In this document: positions 1 to 8,469 of the stretch, piece by piece
Numbering within the stretch: the stretch's first letter is position 1
How the letters are laid out: every line of letters begins with the position of its first letter
Assembly (NCBI GenBank): GCA_963849365.1
Contig: CAWKHA010000004.1
Span: 1,178,001 to 1,242,000, forward strand
DNA length: 64,000 bases
Source: CAVQCJ01 sp963849365
GTDB lineage: Bacteria > Actinomycetota > Actinomycetes > Prado026
Direction: 5' to 3'
Translations under genes and position numbers: made by a program
The notes under the pieces: model-generated
Seen by the model: only the letters and a program-made list of their open reading frames with translations
Databases searched by the model: none
Told to the model about the DNA's origin: nothing

Positions 1-1
1 G

Positions 2-583
2 CTCGTGGTCGCGACCATCCTCTCGGCGCAGTGCACCGACAAGCGCGTCAACGAAGTCACCCCGGCGCTGTTCGCCCGCTACCGCAGCGCGGCGGACTAT
101 GCCGTGGCCGACCGGGCGCAGCTCGAGGACCTGATCCGGCCGACCGGTTTCTTCCGGAACAAGTCGACGTCGCTGATCGGACTGGGCGAGGCGCTGTGCG
201 AGCGGTACGGCGGCGAGGTGCCGCACCGGATGAAGGACCTGGTGACGCTGCCCGGGGTCGGCCGCAAGACGGCGAACGTCGTGCTCGGCAACGCGTTCGG
301 GATCCCCGGGATCACCGTGGACACGCACTTCGGCCGGCTCGCGCGGCGGTTCGGCTGGACGACGTCGCAGGACCCGGTGCAGGTGGAGGCCGAGGTCGGC
401 GAGATGTTCCCGCGCAAGGAGTGGACGCTGCTGAGCCATCGCATGATCTTCCACGGCCGGCGCCGGTGCCACGCGCGCAAGCCCGCGTGCGGCGCCTGCC
501 CGGTGGCGCGGCTGTGCCCGTCCTACGGGGAGGGGCCGACGGACCCGGTCGTCGCTGCCGCGCTGGTGAAGGACGTGCCGTGA
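2..583 (+). CDS. nth: Endonuclease III, 5' end outside window
   Basis: DNA glycosylase/AP lyase of base-excision repair that removes oxidised pyrimidines. The visible part has the helix-hairpin-helix LPGVGRKTANVV with the catalytic Lys, the catalytic Asp in TVDTHFGR, and a C-terminal 4Fe-4S loop with Cys spaced C-x6-C-x2-C-x5-C. The first residues, including the start codon, lie before the window; the reading frame is open from base 2. A Nudix hydrolase and a MarP-like protease follow on the same strand, as in the Rv3674c-Rv3671c neighbourhood of mycobacteria. The identification is secure. Confidence 0.96.
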   Translation, partial: LVVATILSAQCTDKRVNEVTPALFARYRSAADYAVADRAQLEDLIRPTGFFRNKSTSLIGLGEALCERYGGEVPHRMKDLVTLPGVGRKTANVVLGNAFGIPGITVDTHFGRLARRFGWTTSQDPVQVEAEVGEMFPRKEWTLLSHRMIFHGRRRCHARKPACGACPVARLCPSYGEGPTDPVVAAALVKDVP

Positions 584-668
584 CTCCTGGCGCCGTCACT
601 TCGCCGACCCAGCGGTCGCCGGCAGCCGGTCGGCTGACCCCTCGAGCGACCACTCGCTCGGCAGAGTC

Positions 669-1346
669 GTGATGACGGCGGCCCCGTACGGGGACGGCCT
701 GCCGCCGTGGCTGGCGGGCCTGGCCGGCGCGGCGGCGTCGGTGTCGCCCGAGGAGCTCTCGCGGTTCCTGCCTCCCGACGACGGGGGCCGTGAGTCGGCG
801 GTGCTCGTGCTCTTCGGCGAGAGTGCTGACGGACCCGACGTGCTGCTGCTGCAGCGGGCGGCCGACATGCGCTCGCACCCCGGTCAGCCGGCGTTCCCGG
901 GCGGGGCGGTGGACGCCGGCGACGCCGGTCCGCAGGCCGCCGCGCTGCGCGAGGCGCAGGAGGAGACCGGCCTGGACCCGGACGGTGTCGATGTCTTCGC
1001 CACCCTGCCTCAGCTGTGGCTCCCGCCGAGCGGGTTCGTCGTGACCCCGGTGCTGGCCTGGTGGCGGTCGCCGTCGCCGGTGCACGCGGCGATCCCGGCC
1101 GAGGTGGCCGCGGTGCACCGGGTCCCGCTCGCCGAGCTCACCGATCCGGCGAACCGGGCGCGGGTGCACCACCCGAGCGGGTTCGTCGGCCCGGCGTTCG
1201 CGGTGCGGGGCATGCTCGTGTGGGGGTTCACCGCGGGCCTGCTGGACCGCATCCTCACCTTCGGCGGCTGGGCGCTGCCGTGGGACACCGACCGCGTGCT
1301 GCCGCTGCCGGACGACGTGCGGCTCGGCTGGGAGTCCGAGCCCTGA
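669..1346 (+). CDS. Nudix hydrolase, CoA-pyrophosphatase type
   Basis: Predicted to cleave the pyrophosphate bond of coenzyme A or its derivatives. The 225-residue protein has the UPF0035 signature typical of CoA Nudix enzymes (MRSHPGQPAFPGG, about residues 67-79), running straight into the Nudix helix REAQEETGL. The start is GTG at 669 with an ATG one codon later at 672; both are plausible. The stop overlaps the ATG of the next gene as TGATG, so the two are probably translationally coupled. Substrate choice is inferred from family signature only. Confidence 0.9.
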   Translation: MMTAAPYGDGLPPWLAGLAGAAASVSPEELSRFLPPDDGGRESAVLVLFGESADGPDVLLLQRAADMRSHPGQPAFPGGAVDAGDAGPQAAALREAQEETGLDPDGVDVFATLPQLWLPPSGFVVTPVLAWWRSPSPVHAAIPAEVAAVHRVPLAELTDPANRARVHHPSGFVGPAFAVRGMLVWGFTAGLLDRILTFGGWALPWDTDRVLPLPDDVRLGWESEP

Positions 1347-2524
1347 TGCTCGACCTCGTCCTCTTGGCGATCGTCGTCGGGTTCGCGTTCGCCGGCTTCC
1401 GACAGGGGTTCCTGGTGTCGGTGGTCTCGTTCGCGGGGTTCGTGCTGGGCGGTCTGCTCGGGCTCTGGCTGATGCCGGCCCTGCTCGCCGGGCAGGCGCC
1501 GAGCAGCAAGCGGTCGCTCGTGGCGCTGGGCGGCGTCGTGCTGCTGGCTGTCGCGTTCCAGGCGCTGGCCGGCTTCCTCGGGGCCCTGCTGCGCAACCGC
1601 ATCACCTGGCAGCCGGCGCGCCGGGTCGACTCGGCCGGCGGCGCCGTGGTGGGCGCCGTCGCCGTACTGACCGCGGTCTGGCTGCTCGGCGGAGTGCTGG
1701 TGCGCGGCGACCTGCCGCCCTCGCTCGCCGAGCAGGCCCGTGACTCCCGGGTCCTGGCCGCGGTCGACCGGTTCATGCCGGGGACACCGGAGGACGTGTT
1801 CTCGGCGTTCGGCAACCTGCTCGACACGACCGGGTTCCCCGAAGTCTTCAGCGACCTGAACGCCGAGCGTCCAGCACCCGTACCGGCCCCGGACTCGGCC
1901 GTCGCCGCCGATCCGCAGGTGCGCGCCGCGGCCGAGTCCACCGTGAAGGTCGCCGGCGACGCGTTCTCCTGCGAGCGGCGGATCGAGGGGTCGGGGTTCG
2001 TGTTCGCGCCGCAGCGGGTGATGACCAACGCGCACGTCGTGGCCGGCGTGGAGCGGCCGTTCGTGTACGTCGCGGGGGGCGGGCGCGGGTACCGGGCGCA
2101 CGTGGTCGTGTTCGACCCCGACCACGACATCGCCGTGCTGTGGGTTCCGGGGCTGTCGCTGCCGGCCCTGGAGTTCGGGCCGGCGGTGCCCTCGGGCACG
2201 CCCGGAGCGGCCATCGGCTATCCCGGGGACGGCCCGCTGCGGATCGGCCCGGCGCGGGTCCGCGGCGCCGTCACCGCCATCGGCCAGGACATCTACGGGG
2301 ACAGCAAGGTCGTCCGGCAGGTGTACGCGCTGCGCGTGGAGGTGCGGCCGGGCAACTCCGGCGGGCCGCTGGTCGGCACGGACGGGCGGGTGCTGGGGGT
2401 GGTGTTCGCCGCGTCCCGCGAGGACCCGGACACCGGCTACGCGCTGACCGCCGACCAGGTCGAGGGCGCCGCGCAGTCCGGGCAGGACGCGGTCGACGAC
2501 GTCTCGAGCGGCCGCTGCGCGTAG
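1346..2524 (+). CDS. marP: MarP-like membrane serine protease (CvpA-type N-terminus plus trypsin-like domain)
   Basis: Periplasm-facing serine protease. Residues 1-110 or so contain four hydrophobic segments of the CvpA/colicin V production type; the C-terminal 200 residues are chymotrypsin-like, with His in TNAHVVAG, Asp in DHDIAV and Ser in PGNSGGP. Length 392 residues is close to mycobacterial MarP (Rv3671c), which is needed for acid and oxidative stress resistance. An open frame extends further upstream, but the ATG at 1346 overlapping the Nudix stop fits the domain start. Two Cys (SCERR near the catalytic-domain start and GRCA at the C-terminus) could form a disulfide, but that is inference. 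Confidence 0.9.
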   Translation: MLDLVLLAIVVGFAFAGFRQGFLVSVVSFAGFVLGGLLGLWLMPALLAGQAPSSKRSLVALGGVVLLAVAFQALAGFLGALLRNRITWQPARRVDSAGGAVVGAVAVLTAVWLLGGVLVRGDLPPSLAEQARDSRVLAAVDRFMPGTPEDVFSAFGNLLDTTGFPEVFSDLNAERPAPVPAPDSAVAADPQVRAAAESTVKVAGDAFSCERRIEGSGFVFAPQRVMTNAHVVAGVERPFVYVAGGGRGYRAHVVVFDPDHDIAVLWVPGLSLPALEFGPAVPSGTPGAAIGYPGDGPLRIGPARVRGAVTAIGQDIYGDSKVVRQVYALRVEVRPGNSGGPLVGTDGRVLGVVFAASREDPDTGYALTADQVEGAAQSGQDAVDDVSSGRCA

Positions 2525-2560
2525 CCGGCTGCGGCTTGCCGCGGGTGGGTCGGTGCCGGG

Positions 2561-2998
2561 TCAGCCGGTCCCGATGGCGCGGTCGATGCTCGCCTGGGCC
2601 TGCGCCTCCGAGCGGCGGGCGAGCGCCTCCTTCGTGAGCTCCACCTGGGCCATGGCGCGCTCGGGTCCGCGCACCGTGCGCAGCCGGCGGCTGCCCACGA
2701 AGGCGAGCACGGCGCCGACGACCAGGTAGATCCCGGCCACGGTCAGGAACGCCGCCCACAGCGGCATCACCTGGGCGAACCCGTACACCGCGGCGAACGA
2801 CGCGAGCAGGACCGCCAGCGCCGCCAGCCCCGCGGCGACCACGAACAGCGCGGCGCCGGCTGCGCCCTGCTTGGCCGACTCTGAGAGCTCGCTCTTGGCG
2901 AGCTCGAGCTCCAGCCGTACCAGCGAGGACACGTTGGACGTGACGTTCGAGACCAGGCCGCCGATGGACTGGTCGGTGCCGCGACCGCCGGTGCTCAT
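2561..2998 (-). CDS. Phage_holin_3_6 (DUF1469) membrane protein
   Basis: Small 145-residue membrane protein. A hydrophilic N-terminus with a helical LVRLELELAKSEL segment is followed by two long hydrophobic helices (about residues 47-70 and 78-105) and a basic, Ala/Gln-rich tail. This pattern is the actinobacterial Phage_holin_3_6/DUF1469 family, a chromosomal family despite its name and commonly found next to acs. The start ATG has a good upstream GGAGGA. It lies downstream of acs on the same strand, about 55 nt apart, and could be co-transcribed. Its role is unknown. Confidence 0.8.
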   Translation of the reverse strand: MSTGGRGTDQSIGGLVSNVTSNVSSLVRLELELAKSELSESAKQGAAGAALFVVAAGLAALAVLLASFAAVYGFAQVMPLWAAFLTVAGIYLVVGAVLAFVGSRRLRTVRGPERAMAQVELTKEALARRSEAQAQASIDRAIGTG

Positions 2999-3053
2999 GG
3001 GTCCTCCTTCGCCGGGGATCCGATCATGCCCGACCCGGCTCGCTGCGCAACCG

Positions 3054-5015
3054 TCAGCCCTCGTCGGATGCGGAGCCGGCGGCCAGCCGGCCGGTGATGG
3101 TCGCCATCACGCCTGCGTCGGTGAGTGTCGTGGTGTCCCCCATCTCGCGGTGCTCCGCGACGTCCCGCAGCAGGCGGCGCATGATCTTGCCCGACCGGGT
3201 CTTGGGCAGCTCGGCGACGACGAAGACCTCGCGCGGCTTGGCGATGGGGCCGATCTCCTTGGCGACGTGCTCGCGCAGCTCGGCCACCAGCTCGGCGGTC
3301 TCCTCGGGCGCGCCGCCGCGGGCGATCACGAAAGCGACGATGGCCTGCCCGGTCGTGGCGTCGTTGGCGCCGACCACGGCGGCCTCCGCGACGGCGGGGT
3401 GGGACACCAGCGCCGACTCGACCTCGGTGGTGGAGATGCGGTGGCCGGACACGTTCATGACGTCGTCGACCCGGCCCAGCAGCCACAGGTCGCCGTCGGC
3501 GTCCTTCTTGGCCCCGTCCCCGGCGAAGTAGATGCCGTCGAACCGGGACCAGTAGGTGTCCCGGTAGCGGTCCGGGTCGCCCCAGATCCCGCGCAGCATG
3601 GCCGGCCACGGCTCGGACAGCACCAGGTAGCCGCCGGACCCGTTCGGTACCGGCTTCGCGTCGTTGTCGACGACGTCGGCGCCGATTCCGGGCAGCGGGC
3701 GCATCGCCGAGCCCGGCTTGCTGGTGCTGACCCCGGGCAGCGGGCTGATCATGATCGCGCCGGTCTCCGTCTGCCACCAGGTGTCCACGACCGGGCAGCG
3801 GTCGCCGCCGATGACGTGGCGGTACCACATCCACGCCTCGGGGTTGATCGGCTCGCCGACCGACCCGAGCAGGCGCAGCGAGGACAGGTCGAACCCGGCC
3901 GGGATCTGCTCGCCCCACTTCATGAACGTGCGGATGGCGGTGGGTGCCGTGTACATGACCGTGATCCGGTACTTCTCGACGAGCTCCCAGAAACGGCCCT
4001 GGTGCGGGGTGTCCGGGGTCCCCTCGTACATCACCTGCGTCGCCCGGTTCGCGAGCGGCCCGTACACGATGTAGGAGTGCCCGGTGACCCAGCCGACGTC
4101 GGCGGTGCACCAGTAGACGTCGGTGTCCGGCTTGAGGTCGAAGACGTTGTAGTGGGTGTACGCGACCTGGGTGAGGTAGCCGCCGGTGGTGTGCAGGATG
4201 CCCTTGGGCCTGGCGGTGGTGCCCGAGGTGTACAGGATGAACAGCGGGTGCTCGGAGTCGAACGCCTCCGGGGTGTGCGTGTCCGGCTGCCGGTCGACGA
4301 GCTCGTGCCACCACACGTCCTTGTCGCCCCACGCGACGTCCTGCCCGGTCCGCCGGACGACCAGTACGTGCTGCACGCTCGGTGACATGGCCACCGCCTC
4401 GTCGACCGCCGGCTTGAGCGCCGTTGCGTGCCCGCGCCGGTAGCCGCCGTCAGCGGTGACCACGACCTTGGCGTCGGCGTCGTCGATGCGCGAGTGCAGC
4501 GCCTCGGCCGAGAAGCCGCCGAAGACCACCGAGTGCGGCGCGCCGATCCGCGCGCAGGCCAGCATCGCGATCGCCGCCTCCGGGATCATCGGCAGGTAGA
4601 TCGCGACCCGGTCGCCGGCCCGGACGCCGAGCTCGGTGAGCGCGTGCGCCGCCCTGCTGACCTCGCGGAGCAGGTCTGAGTACGTGAGCGTGCGGGTGTC
4701 GCCCGGCTCGCCCTCGAAGTGGATCGCGACCTGGTCGCCGTAACCGGCCGCCACGTGCCGGTCCAGGCAGTTGACCGAGACGTTCAGCCGGCCGCCGACG
4801 AACCACCTCGCGAACGGGGCCTGGGACCAGTCCAGGACCTGGTCCCAGGGCTGCTCCCACTGCAGGCGGTGCGCCTGCCGGTCCCAGAACGCCAACCGGT
4901 CCGCGGCCGCCTCGTCGTACAGGTCCGGCTGCGCGTTGGCCGCCGCCGCGAACTGCGGGGCGGGCGGGAACCTGCGGTCCTCGGTCAGCAAGTTCTCCAG
5001 GGCTTCGCCGCTCAC
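3054..5015 (-). CDS. acs: Acetyl-CoA synthetase
   Basis: AMP-forming enzyme that turns acetate, ATP and CoA into acetyl-CoA. The 653-residue length is normal for the family. The adenylate P-loop reads YTSGTTARPKG, and the C-terminal PKTRSGKIMRR carries the catalytic Lys that is acetylation-controlled in other bacteria. GTG at 5015 is chosen because AGGAG lies 8-9 nt upstream and the N-terminus begins with the usual residues before the LYDEAA helix. A Fic-like gene is divergent at 5131; the 115-nt gap should hold both promoters. Confidence 0.96.
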   Translation of the reverse strand: MSGEALENLLTEDRRFPPAPQFAAAANAQPDLYDEAAADRLAFWDRQAHRLQWEQPWDQVLDWSQAPFARWFVGGRLNVSVNCLDRHVAAGYGDQVAIHFEGEPGDTRTLTYSDLLREVSRAAHALTELGVRAGDRVAIYLPMIPEAAIAMLACARIGAPHSVVFGGFSAEALHSRIDDADAKVVVTADGGYRRGHATALKPAVDEAVAMSPSVQHVLVVRRTGQDVAWGDKDVWWHELVDRQPDTHTPEAFDSEHPLFILYTSGTTARPKGILHTTGGYLTQVAYTHYNVFDLKPDTDVYWCTADVGWVTGHSYIVYGPLANRATQVMYEGTPDTPHQGRFWELVEKYRITVMYTAPTAIRTFMKWGEQIPAGFDLSSLRLLGSVGEPINPEAWMWYRHVIGGDRCPVVDTWWQTETGAIMISPLPGVSTSKPGSAMRPLPGIGADVVDNDAKPVPNGSGGYLVLSEPWPAMLRGIWGDPDRYRDTYWSRFDGIYFAGDGAKKDADGDLWLLGRVDDVMNVSGHRISTTEVESALVSHPAVAEAAVVGANDATTGQAIVAFVIARGGAPEETAELVAELREHVAKEIGPIAKPREVFVVAELPKTRSGKIMRRLLRDVAEHREMGDTTTLTDAGVMATITGRLAAGSASDEG

Positions 5016-5130
5016 CGGGTGCTCCTCATGTCGCGTCGGGCCGGACGGGTCCGATCAACTTGCCAGCCGCGGGGGCGGTCGACAAGTCCGGGTAGCGTCG
5101 CAGCCCCGACCCGTACCGACGGAGGTGCCG

Positions 5131-5964
5131 GTGGCCGGCCGGCCCGAGCAGGACCCGTTCGCCGCCGTGGCCGCGCTGCCCGGCGTGTTCGAGGCCGTCG
5201 AGGCTGCACGCGGCGCGGTGGACGCACTGCTGCGCGACCTGCGCTCACCCGCCCTGCGCCGCCGGGTGCTTGCCGTCACGAGCGAGTCGCTGCGGCGCTC
5301 GGCCCGCGCGTCGGCCCTGCTCGAGACGGGCGGTGCCGGCGGCTGGGACGTGGCCGCGTTCGTACCGCCGTTCGCTGCCGACGAGGCCGGGCGCACCGCC
5401 GCCGGCGCGCTGCGGGTCTACGCGGACCTGCCCGCGCACCTGGCGACCTGGGAGCGCGCGCCGTTGCAGGTGCTCGCACGGCTGCACACCCTGGCAGCGG
5501 CTGACCTGGCCGCCGCCGACCGGCTCGGCCGCCCCGTGGGCGACCGGCCCGGCGTCGACGACCGCCTCGCCGACCTGGCCCGGACACTGACCCGGCCCAC
5601 GTCGGCGCCTGCGCTGGTACCGGCGGCCGTGGTCCACGGGGAGCTGCTGGCGACGGCGCCGTTCGGGTCGGCGGACGGTGTGGTCGCTCGGGCCGCAGCC
5701 CGTCTGGTCATGCTCGGCCGCGGGCTGGACCCGACGGGTGCCGCCGTGCCGGAAGAGGGTCACCTCGAGCTGGGCGCCGACCGGTACGCGGCGGCGTTGG
5801 AGGCCTACCGCAGCGGGACGCCGGCCGGGGTGGCCGCCTGGGTGTCGCACTGCGCGCAGGCGGTCGGTCTCGGCGCACGGGTCGGGCGCCGGGTGGCCGC
5901 GGCGGTGGCGGCCGGATCGGGCGACCTCCCCGGCCCGGACGCCGACGCAGCCGGCGGTCCTTAG
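5131..5964 (+). CDS. Conserved actinobacterial protein, Fic-like fold with degenerate motif
   Basis: 277-residue Ala/Arg-rich soluble protein of a family found beside acs in actinomycetes and often labelled oxidoreductase without proof. Residues about 180-200 read APFGSADGVVARAAARL, which lines up with a Fic motif (HPFxxGNGRxxR) that has lost the His and Asn. An earlier segment, SLRRSARASALLE, resembles the Fic N-terminal helix. The GTG at 5131 is favoured by GGAGG ten bases upstream. Its stop codon interlocks with that of the convergent gene. AMP-transferase activity is unlikely if the alignment is right; function unknown. Confidence 0.6.
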   Translation: MAGRPEQDPFAAVAALPGVFEAVEAARGAVDALLRDLRSPALRRRVLAVTSESLRRSARASALLETGGAGGWDVAAFVPPFAADEAGRTAAGALRVYADLPAHLATWERAPLQVLARLHTLAAADLAAADRLGRPVGDRPGVDDRLADLARTLTRPTSAPALVPAAVVHGELLATAPFGSADGVVARAAARLVMLGRGLDPTGAAVPEEGHLELGADRYAAALEAYRSGTPAGVAAWVSHCAQAVGLGARVGRRVAAAVAAGSGDLPGPDADAAGGP

Positions 5965-7001
5965 CCGGGCTGCGAGCAGGCACTGCGGATCCGGGCGGTC
6001 CAGGCGGCGGTGAAGTCCCGGCCGAGGTCGACCACGCCGTCGCCGGCCAGCTCGGGCAGCTCCACGTGGTACGTCGGTGCCTGCGACGCGGCCACCGGGC
6101 GGGCCGCCTTCCCGCACCGGCCGCCGTCCCACCGCAGCGGGACCGCACGGGTCGAGCCACCGTCGACGACCAGCCGCCCGCCGCCCCCCACCGAGACAGC
6201 CGGACCGGTGAGGACAGCCGCGAAACCGGCGGCGTCGTGCACGGCGAGGACGGCGCTCACGGACAGGCTGCCGTCGTCGGCCAGGGCGGCCCGGACCGAG
6301 CCGGGGACGACGGCGGCCGTCACGTCGCGGTGCAGGTCGGCACGCCGGCACGCGGCCCGCCTCGCCTCGTCCCACAGCGACCCGAGCCGGTCGGTGGGGA
6401 CGCGCTCCAGGCGTGGATGGCGGCCCGGCTGCTCGGCCACCAGGAGCACCGCAGCCGCCGCGGGTCCGGTCAGGGCTTGCGGGCACCGGACCGACAACCG
6501 GACGAACACCTCGGTCTGGTTGCCGGGGGCCAGCGACCCGCCGCCGCTGGTGCCGGCCGCGAGCCCGCCGGCGGTCAGGTCGCGGCTGGCGCCGTCCTGC
6601 GGGACGACCCCGTCGACGATCCGCAACGGCTGGGTCCCGACGTTGCGGATCTGCAGGAACAGCAGGACGTGCCCGGCCGAGGCGATGAACGAGTTGAGCG
6701 CCGGCGCCGGCGGCGCGGCGAGGTCGTGCCCCTCGGCCAGTCCGGACACCAGGGCGGTCGCGTCCGGGGTCGGGAGCTGAGTCCCGGCGGGCTGCGGGGT
6801 GGGGCCGGGCCGCAGCGTCGTACCGTCCAGGTCGGGCCGGCCCGCATACCAGCCGCCGCCGACGACCAGGGCCACAGCCACGACGGCGAGCCAGGCTCCG
6901 CGCAGGGAACGGGGGCTGCCGCGGCGGGGCGGGGGCCGGTCGGGGTCGGGCTCCCGGCCTTGGCCGAGGACCTCCGGTCCGGATGCCTCCGGCGTGCCCA
7001 T
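5961..7001 (-). CDS. Membrane-anchored hypothetical protein
   Basis: 346 residues. A Pro/Arg-rich cytoplasmic stretch of about 35 residues is followed by one hydrophobic anchor (AWLAVVAVALVVGGGWYAG) and a long extracytoplasmic part rich in Ala, Gly and Val. That part looks beta-rich, with LFLQIRNVGTQPLRI and VFVRLSVRC resembling immunoglobulin-like strands, and it contains several Cys. No catalytic motif is visible. ATG at 7001 is the best start, because the frame further upstream is only antisense to the HAD gene. The gene converges with the Fic-like gene, the two stops overlapping by 3 nt. Function unknown. Confidence 0.7.
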   Translation of the reverse strand: MGTPEASGPEVLGQGREPDPDRPPPRRGSPRSLRGAWLAVVAVALVVGGGWYAGRPDLDGTTLRPGPTPQPAGTQLPTPDATALVSGLAEGHDLAAPPAPALNSFIASAGHVLLFLQIRNVGTQPLRIVDGVVPQDGASRDLTAGGLAAGTSGGGSLAPGNQTEVFVRLSVRCPQALTGPAAAAVLLVAEQPGRHPRLERVPTDRLGSLWDEARRAACRRADLHRDVTAAVVPGSVRAALADDGSLSVSAVLAVHDAAGFAAVLTGPAVSVGGGGRLVVDGGSTRAVPLRWDGGRCGKAARPVAASQAPTYHVELPELAGDGVVDLGRDFTAAWTARIRSACSQPG

Positions 7002-7285
7002 GGGGGCACGGTAACCCCGGTACAGGCGAACGGCGCCCCGCGAAGAGGCGCCGTCGTCTCCCTCCGGCGCGGTGACCATGCGTGCATCACAACCATCGTC
7101 GTCCGGGTGCGCGACCCGTCCGAGCAGCCCGTTACGTGGGCAGGTCCGACGCGTGGGTGATCCGGCCGGAAGGTCCAGCGGGCTCCCGGTGCCGTCCGCT
7201 CGCGCGGAGGGTCCGGTGAGTCCTCGAGCCTGTCGTACACCCGGGGCACGGCCCCGCGTAACCCCTGCCCGGCGTGTCGGGTGGC

Positions 7286-8122
7286 TCAGGCGCCGCCGCG
7301 GGACAGGCGCCGTCCGGCGTACCAGACCACCCCGGCGGCGGCCGCGGCGCCGACCGTGGCCAGAGCGACGCGCCTGGGCGGCAGGTCGGTGTGGCGGCGC
7401 AGACCGACCGGCGTCTCGAAGTCCAGCACCGGCCAACCGCGCGAGGTCGCCTCGGCCCGGAGCACCTTGTCCGGGTTCACCGCCGAGGGGTGCCCGACGG
7501 CTTCGAGCATGGGCAGGTCGGTGGCCGAGTCCGAGTAGGCGTAGCAGCGGGCCAGGTCGTACCCGTTGCGGCCGGCCAGCTCCACGAGCGCCTCGGCCTT
7601 GTTCGGGCCGTAGGCGTAGAAGGAGATCTCGCCGGTGTAGCGGCCGTCCTCGACGACCATGCGTGTGGCGATGACGTGGTCGGCCCCGAGCATCGCGCCG
7701 ATCGGCTCGACCACCTCGGTGCCGGACGAGCTGACGATGACGACCTCCCGGCCGGCCCGGTGGTGCTCGGCGATGAGCTCGACCGCCTCGGCGTAGATGG
7801 TCGGGTCGATGAGGTCGTGCACGGTCTCGGCGACGATCGCCCGGACCTGGTCGACCGGCCAGCCCGCGCACAGCTCCTGCAGGTAGGCCCGCATCCGCTC
7901 CATCTGGTCGTGGTCCGCCCCGCCGACCATGTAGACGAACTGGGCGTACGCGCTGCGCATCACCGCGCTGCGGTTGATCAGTCCGCCTTTGTAGAACGGC
8001 TTGCCGAAGGCCAGCGAGCTGGACCGGGCGATGATCGTCTTGTCGAGGTCGAAGAACGCGGCGGCCCGGCGGCCGGCGTCGGCCTGCTCGCTGCTCGCGC
8101 CCACGGCGTTCAGTCTAGACAT
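7286..8122 (-). CDS. HAD-IB family phosphatase (SerB-like), divergent from tad locus
   Basis: 278-residue haloacid dehalogenase hydrolase. Motif I is FFDLDKTII with both catalytic Asp, motif II is the Ser in IVSSSG, and motif IV is YSDSATDLPML; cap sequences are of the phosphoserine-phosphatase IB type. The C-terminus has a short hydrophobic helix (ATVGAAAAAGVVWYAG) that may tether it to the membrane. ATG at 8122 gives MSRLNAVG. Mycobacterial Rv3661 has the same place, divergent from ssd/tad. A substrate cannot be assigned; phosphoserine and lipid phosphates are possibilities. Confidence 0.85.
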   Translation of the reverse strand: MSRLNAVGASSEQADAGRRAAAFFDLDKTIIARSSSLAFGKPFYKGGLINRSAVMRSAYAQFVYMVGGADHDQMERMRAYLQELCAGWPVDQVRAIVAETVHDLIDPTIYAEAVELIAEHHRAGREVVIVSSSGTEVVEPIGAMLGADHVIATRMVVEDGRYTGEISFYAYGPNKAEALVELAGRNGYDLARCYAYSDSATDLPMLEAVGHPSAVNPDKVLRAEATSRGWPVLDFETPVGLRRHTDLPPRRVALATVGAAAAAGVVWYAGRRLSRGGA

Positions 8123-8469
8123 TCGGCCATTCGGGTGGTTCCTGGCGACTTGTACGAGGTGGGAGGTATGTGGAGTTTGCGACATGGGGCCCGCCGGGTA
8201 TCGGATGGGGCGTGTACGGCGCGACGGCGCCGACGCAAGCGCGGGCACCGGCCCTCCCCCCCAGTGCCGGACCGCGCGACGGCCCCCGCTAGCCCCCCCA
8301 GCGGGGGCCGTCCTTTGTCCCGGCCCGCTCCGTCGGTCCGTGCCTTCCTCCGCCGGTCGTCCACAGGCGGTTCGGGTCGGTCGCGCCGTCCACAGCCGGG
8401 CGGGCGGCACCTGCGCCGTGGTCGCAGGCCGGGGTTGGGTTCGAGGTCCCCACCTCGACTGGAGGCCAG
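8123..8469. other. Divergent intergenic region of HAD gene and tad operon
   Basis: About 350 nt between the divergent HAD and ssd genes. It must contain promoters for both, but no -10/-35 pair stands out. The one clear structure is a 13-bp perfect hairpin at 8278-8312. A ribosome-site-like GGGAGG abuts an ATG near 8168, but the reading frame after it shows no recognisable protein, so no small gene is called. Confidence 0.5.
8278..8312 (+). terminator. Strong GC hairpin in the leader of the tad operon
   Basis: Perfect 13-bp inverted repeat: GACGGCCCCCGCT at 8278-8290 and its complement at 8300-8312, with a 9-nt loop, followed by CTTTGT. In form it is an intrinsic-terminator-like stem with a short T run. 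It lies between two divergent genes, where no upstream gene needs terminating on the plus strand, so it may be a leader attenuator for ssd-tad or the end of an unannotated small RNA. Confidence 0.5.

Noticed and set aside
2561..2998. Prophage holin
   Set aside because: Phage_holin_3_6 proteins are chromosomal in actinobacteria and there are no phage genes around.
2871..4385. 504-codon plus-strand ORF opposite acs
   Set aside because: Pure antisense of acs: repetitive Arg/Gly/Asp composition, no domain and no ribosome site.
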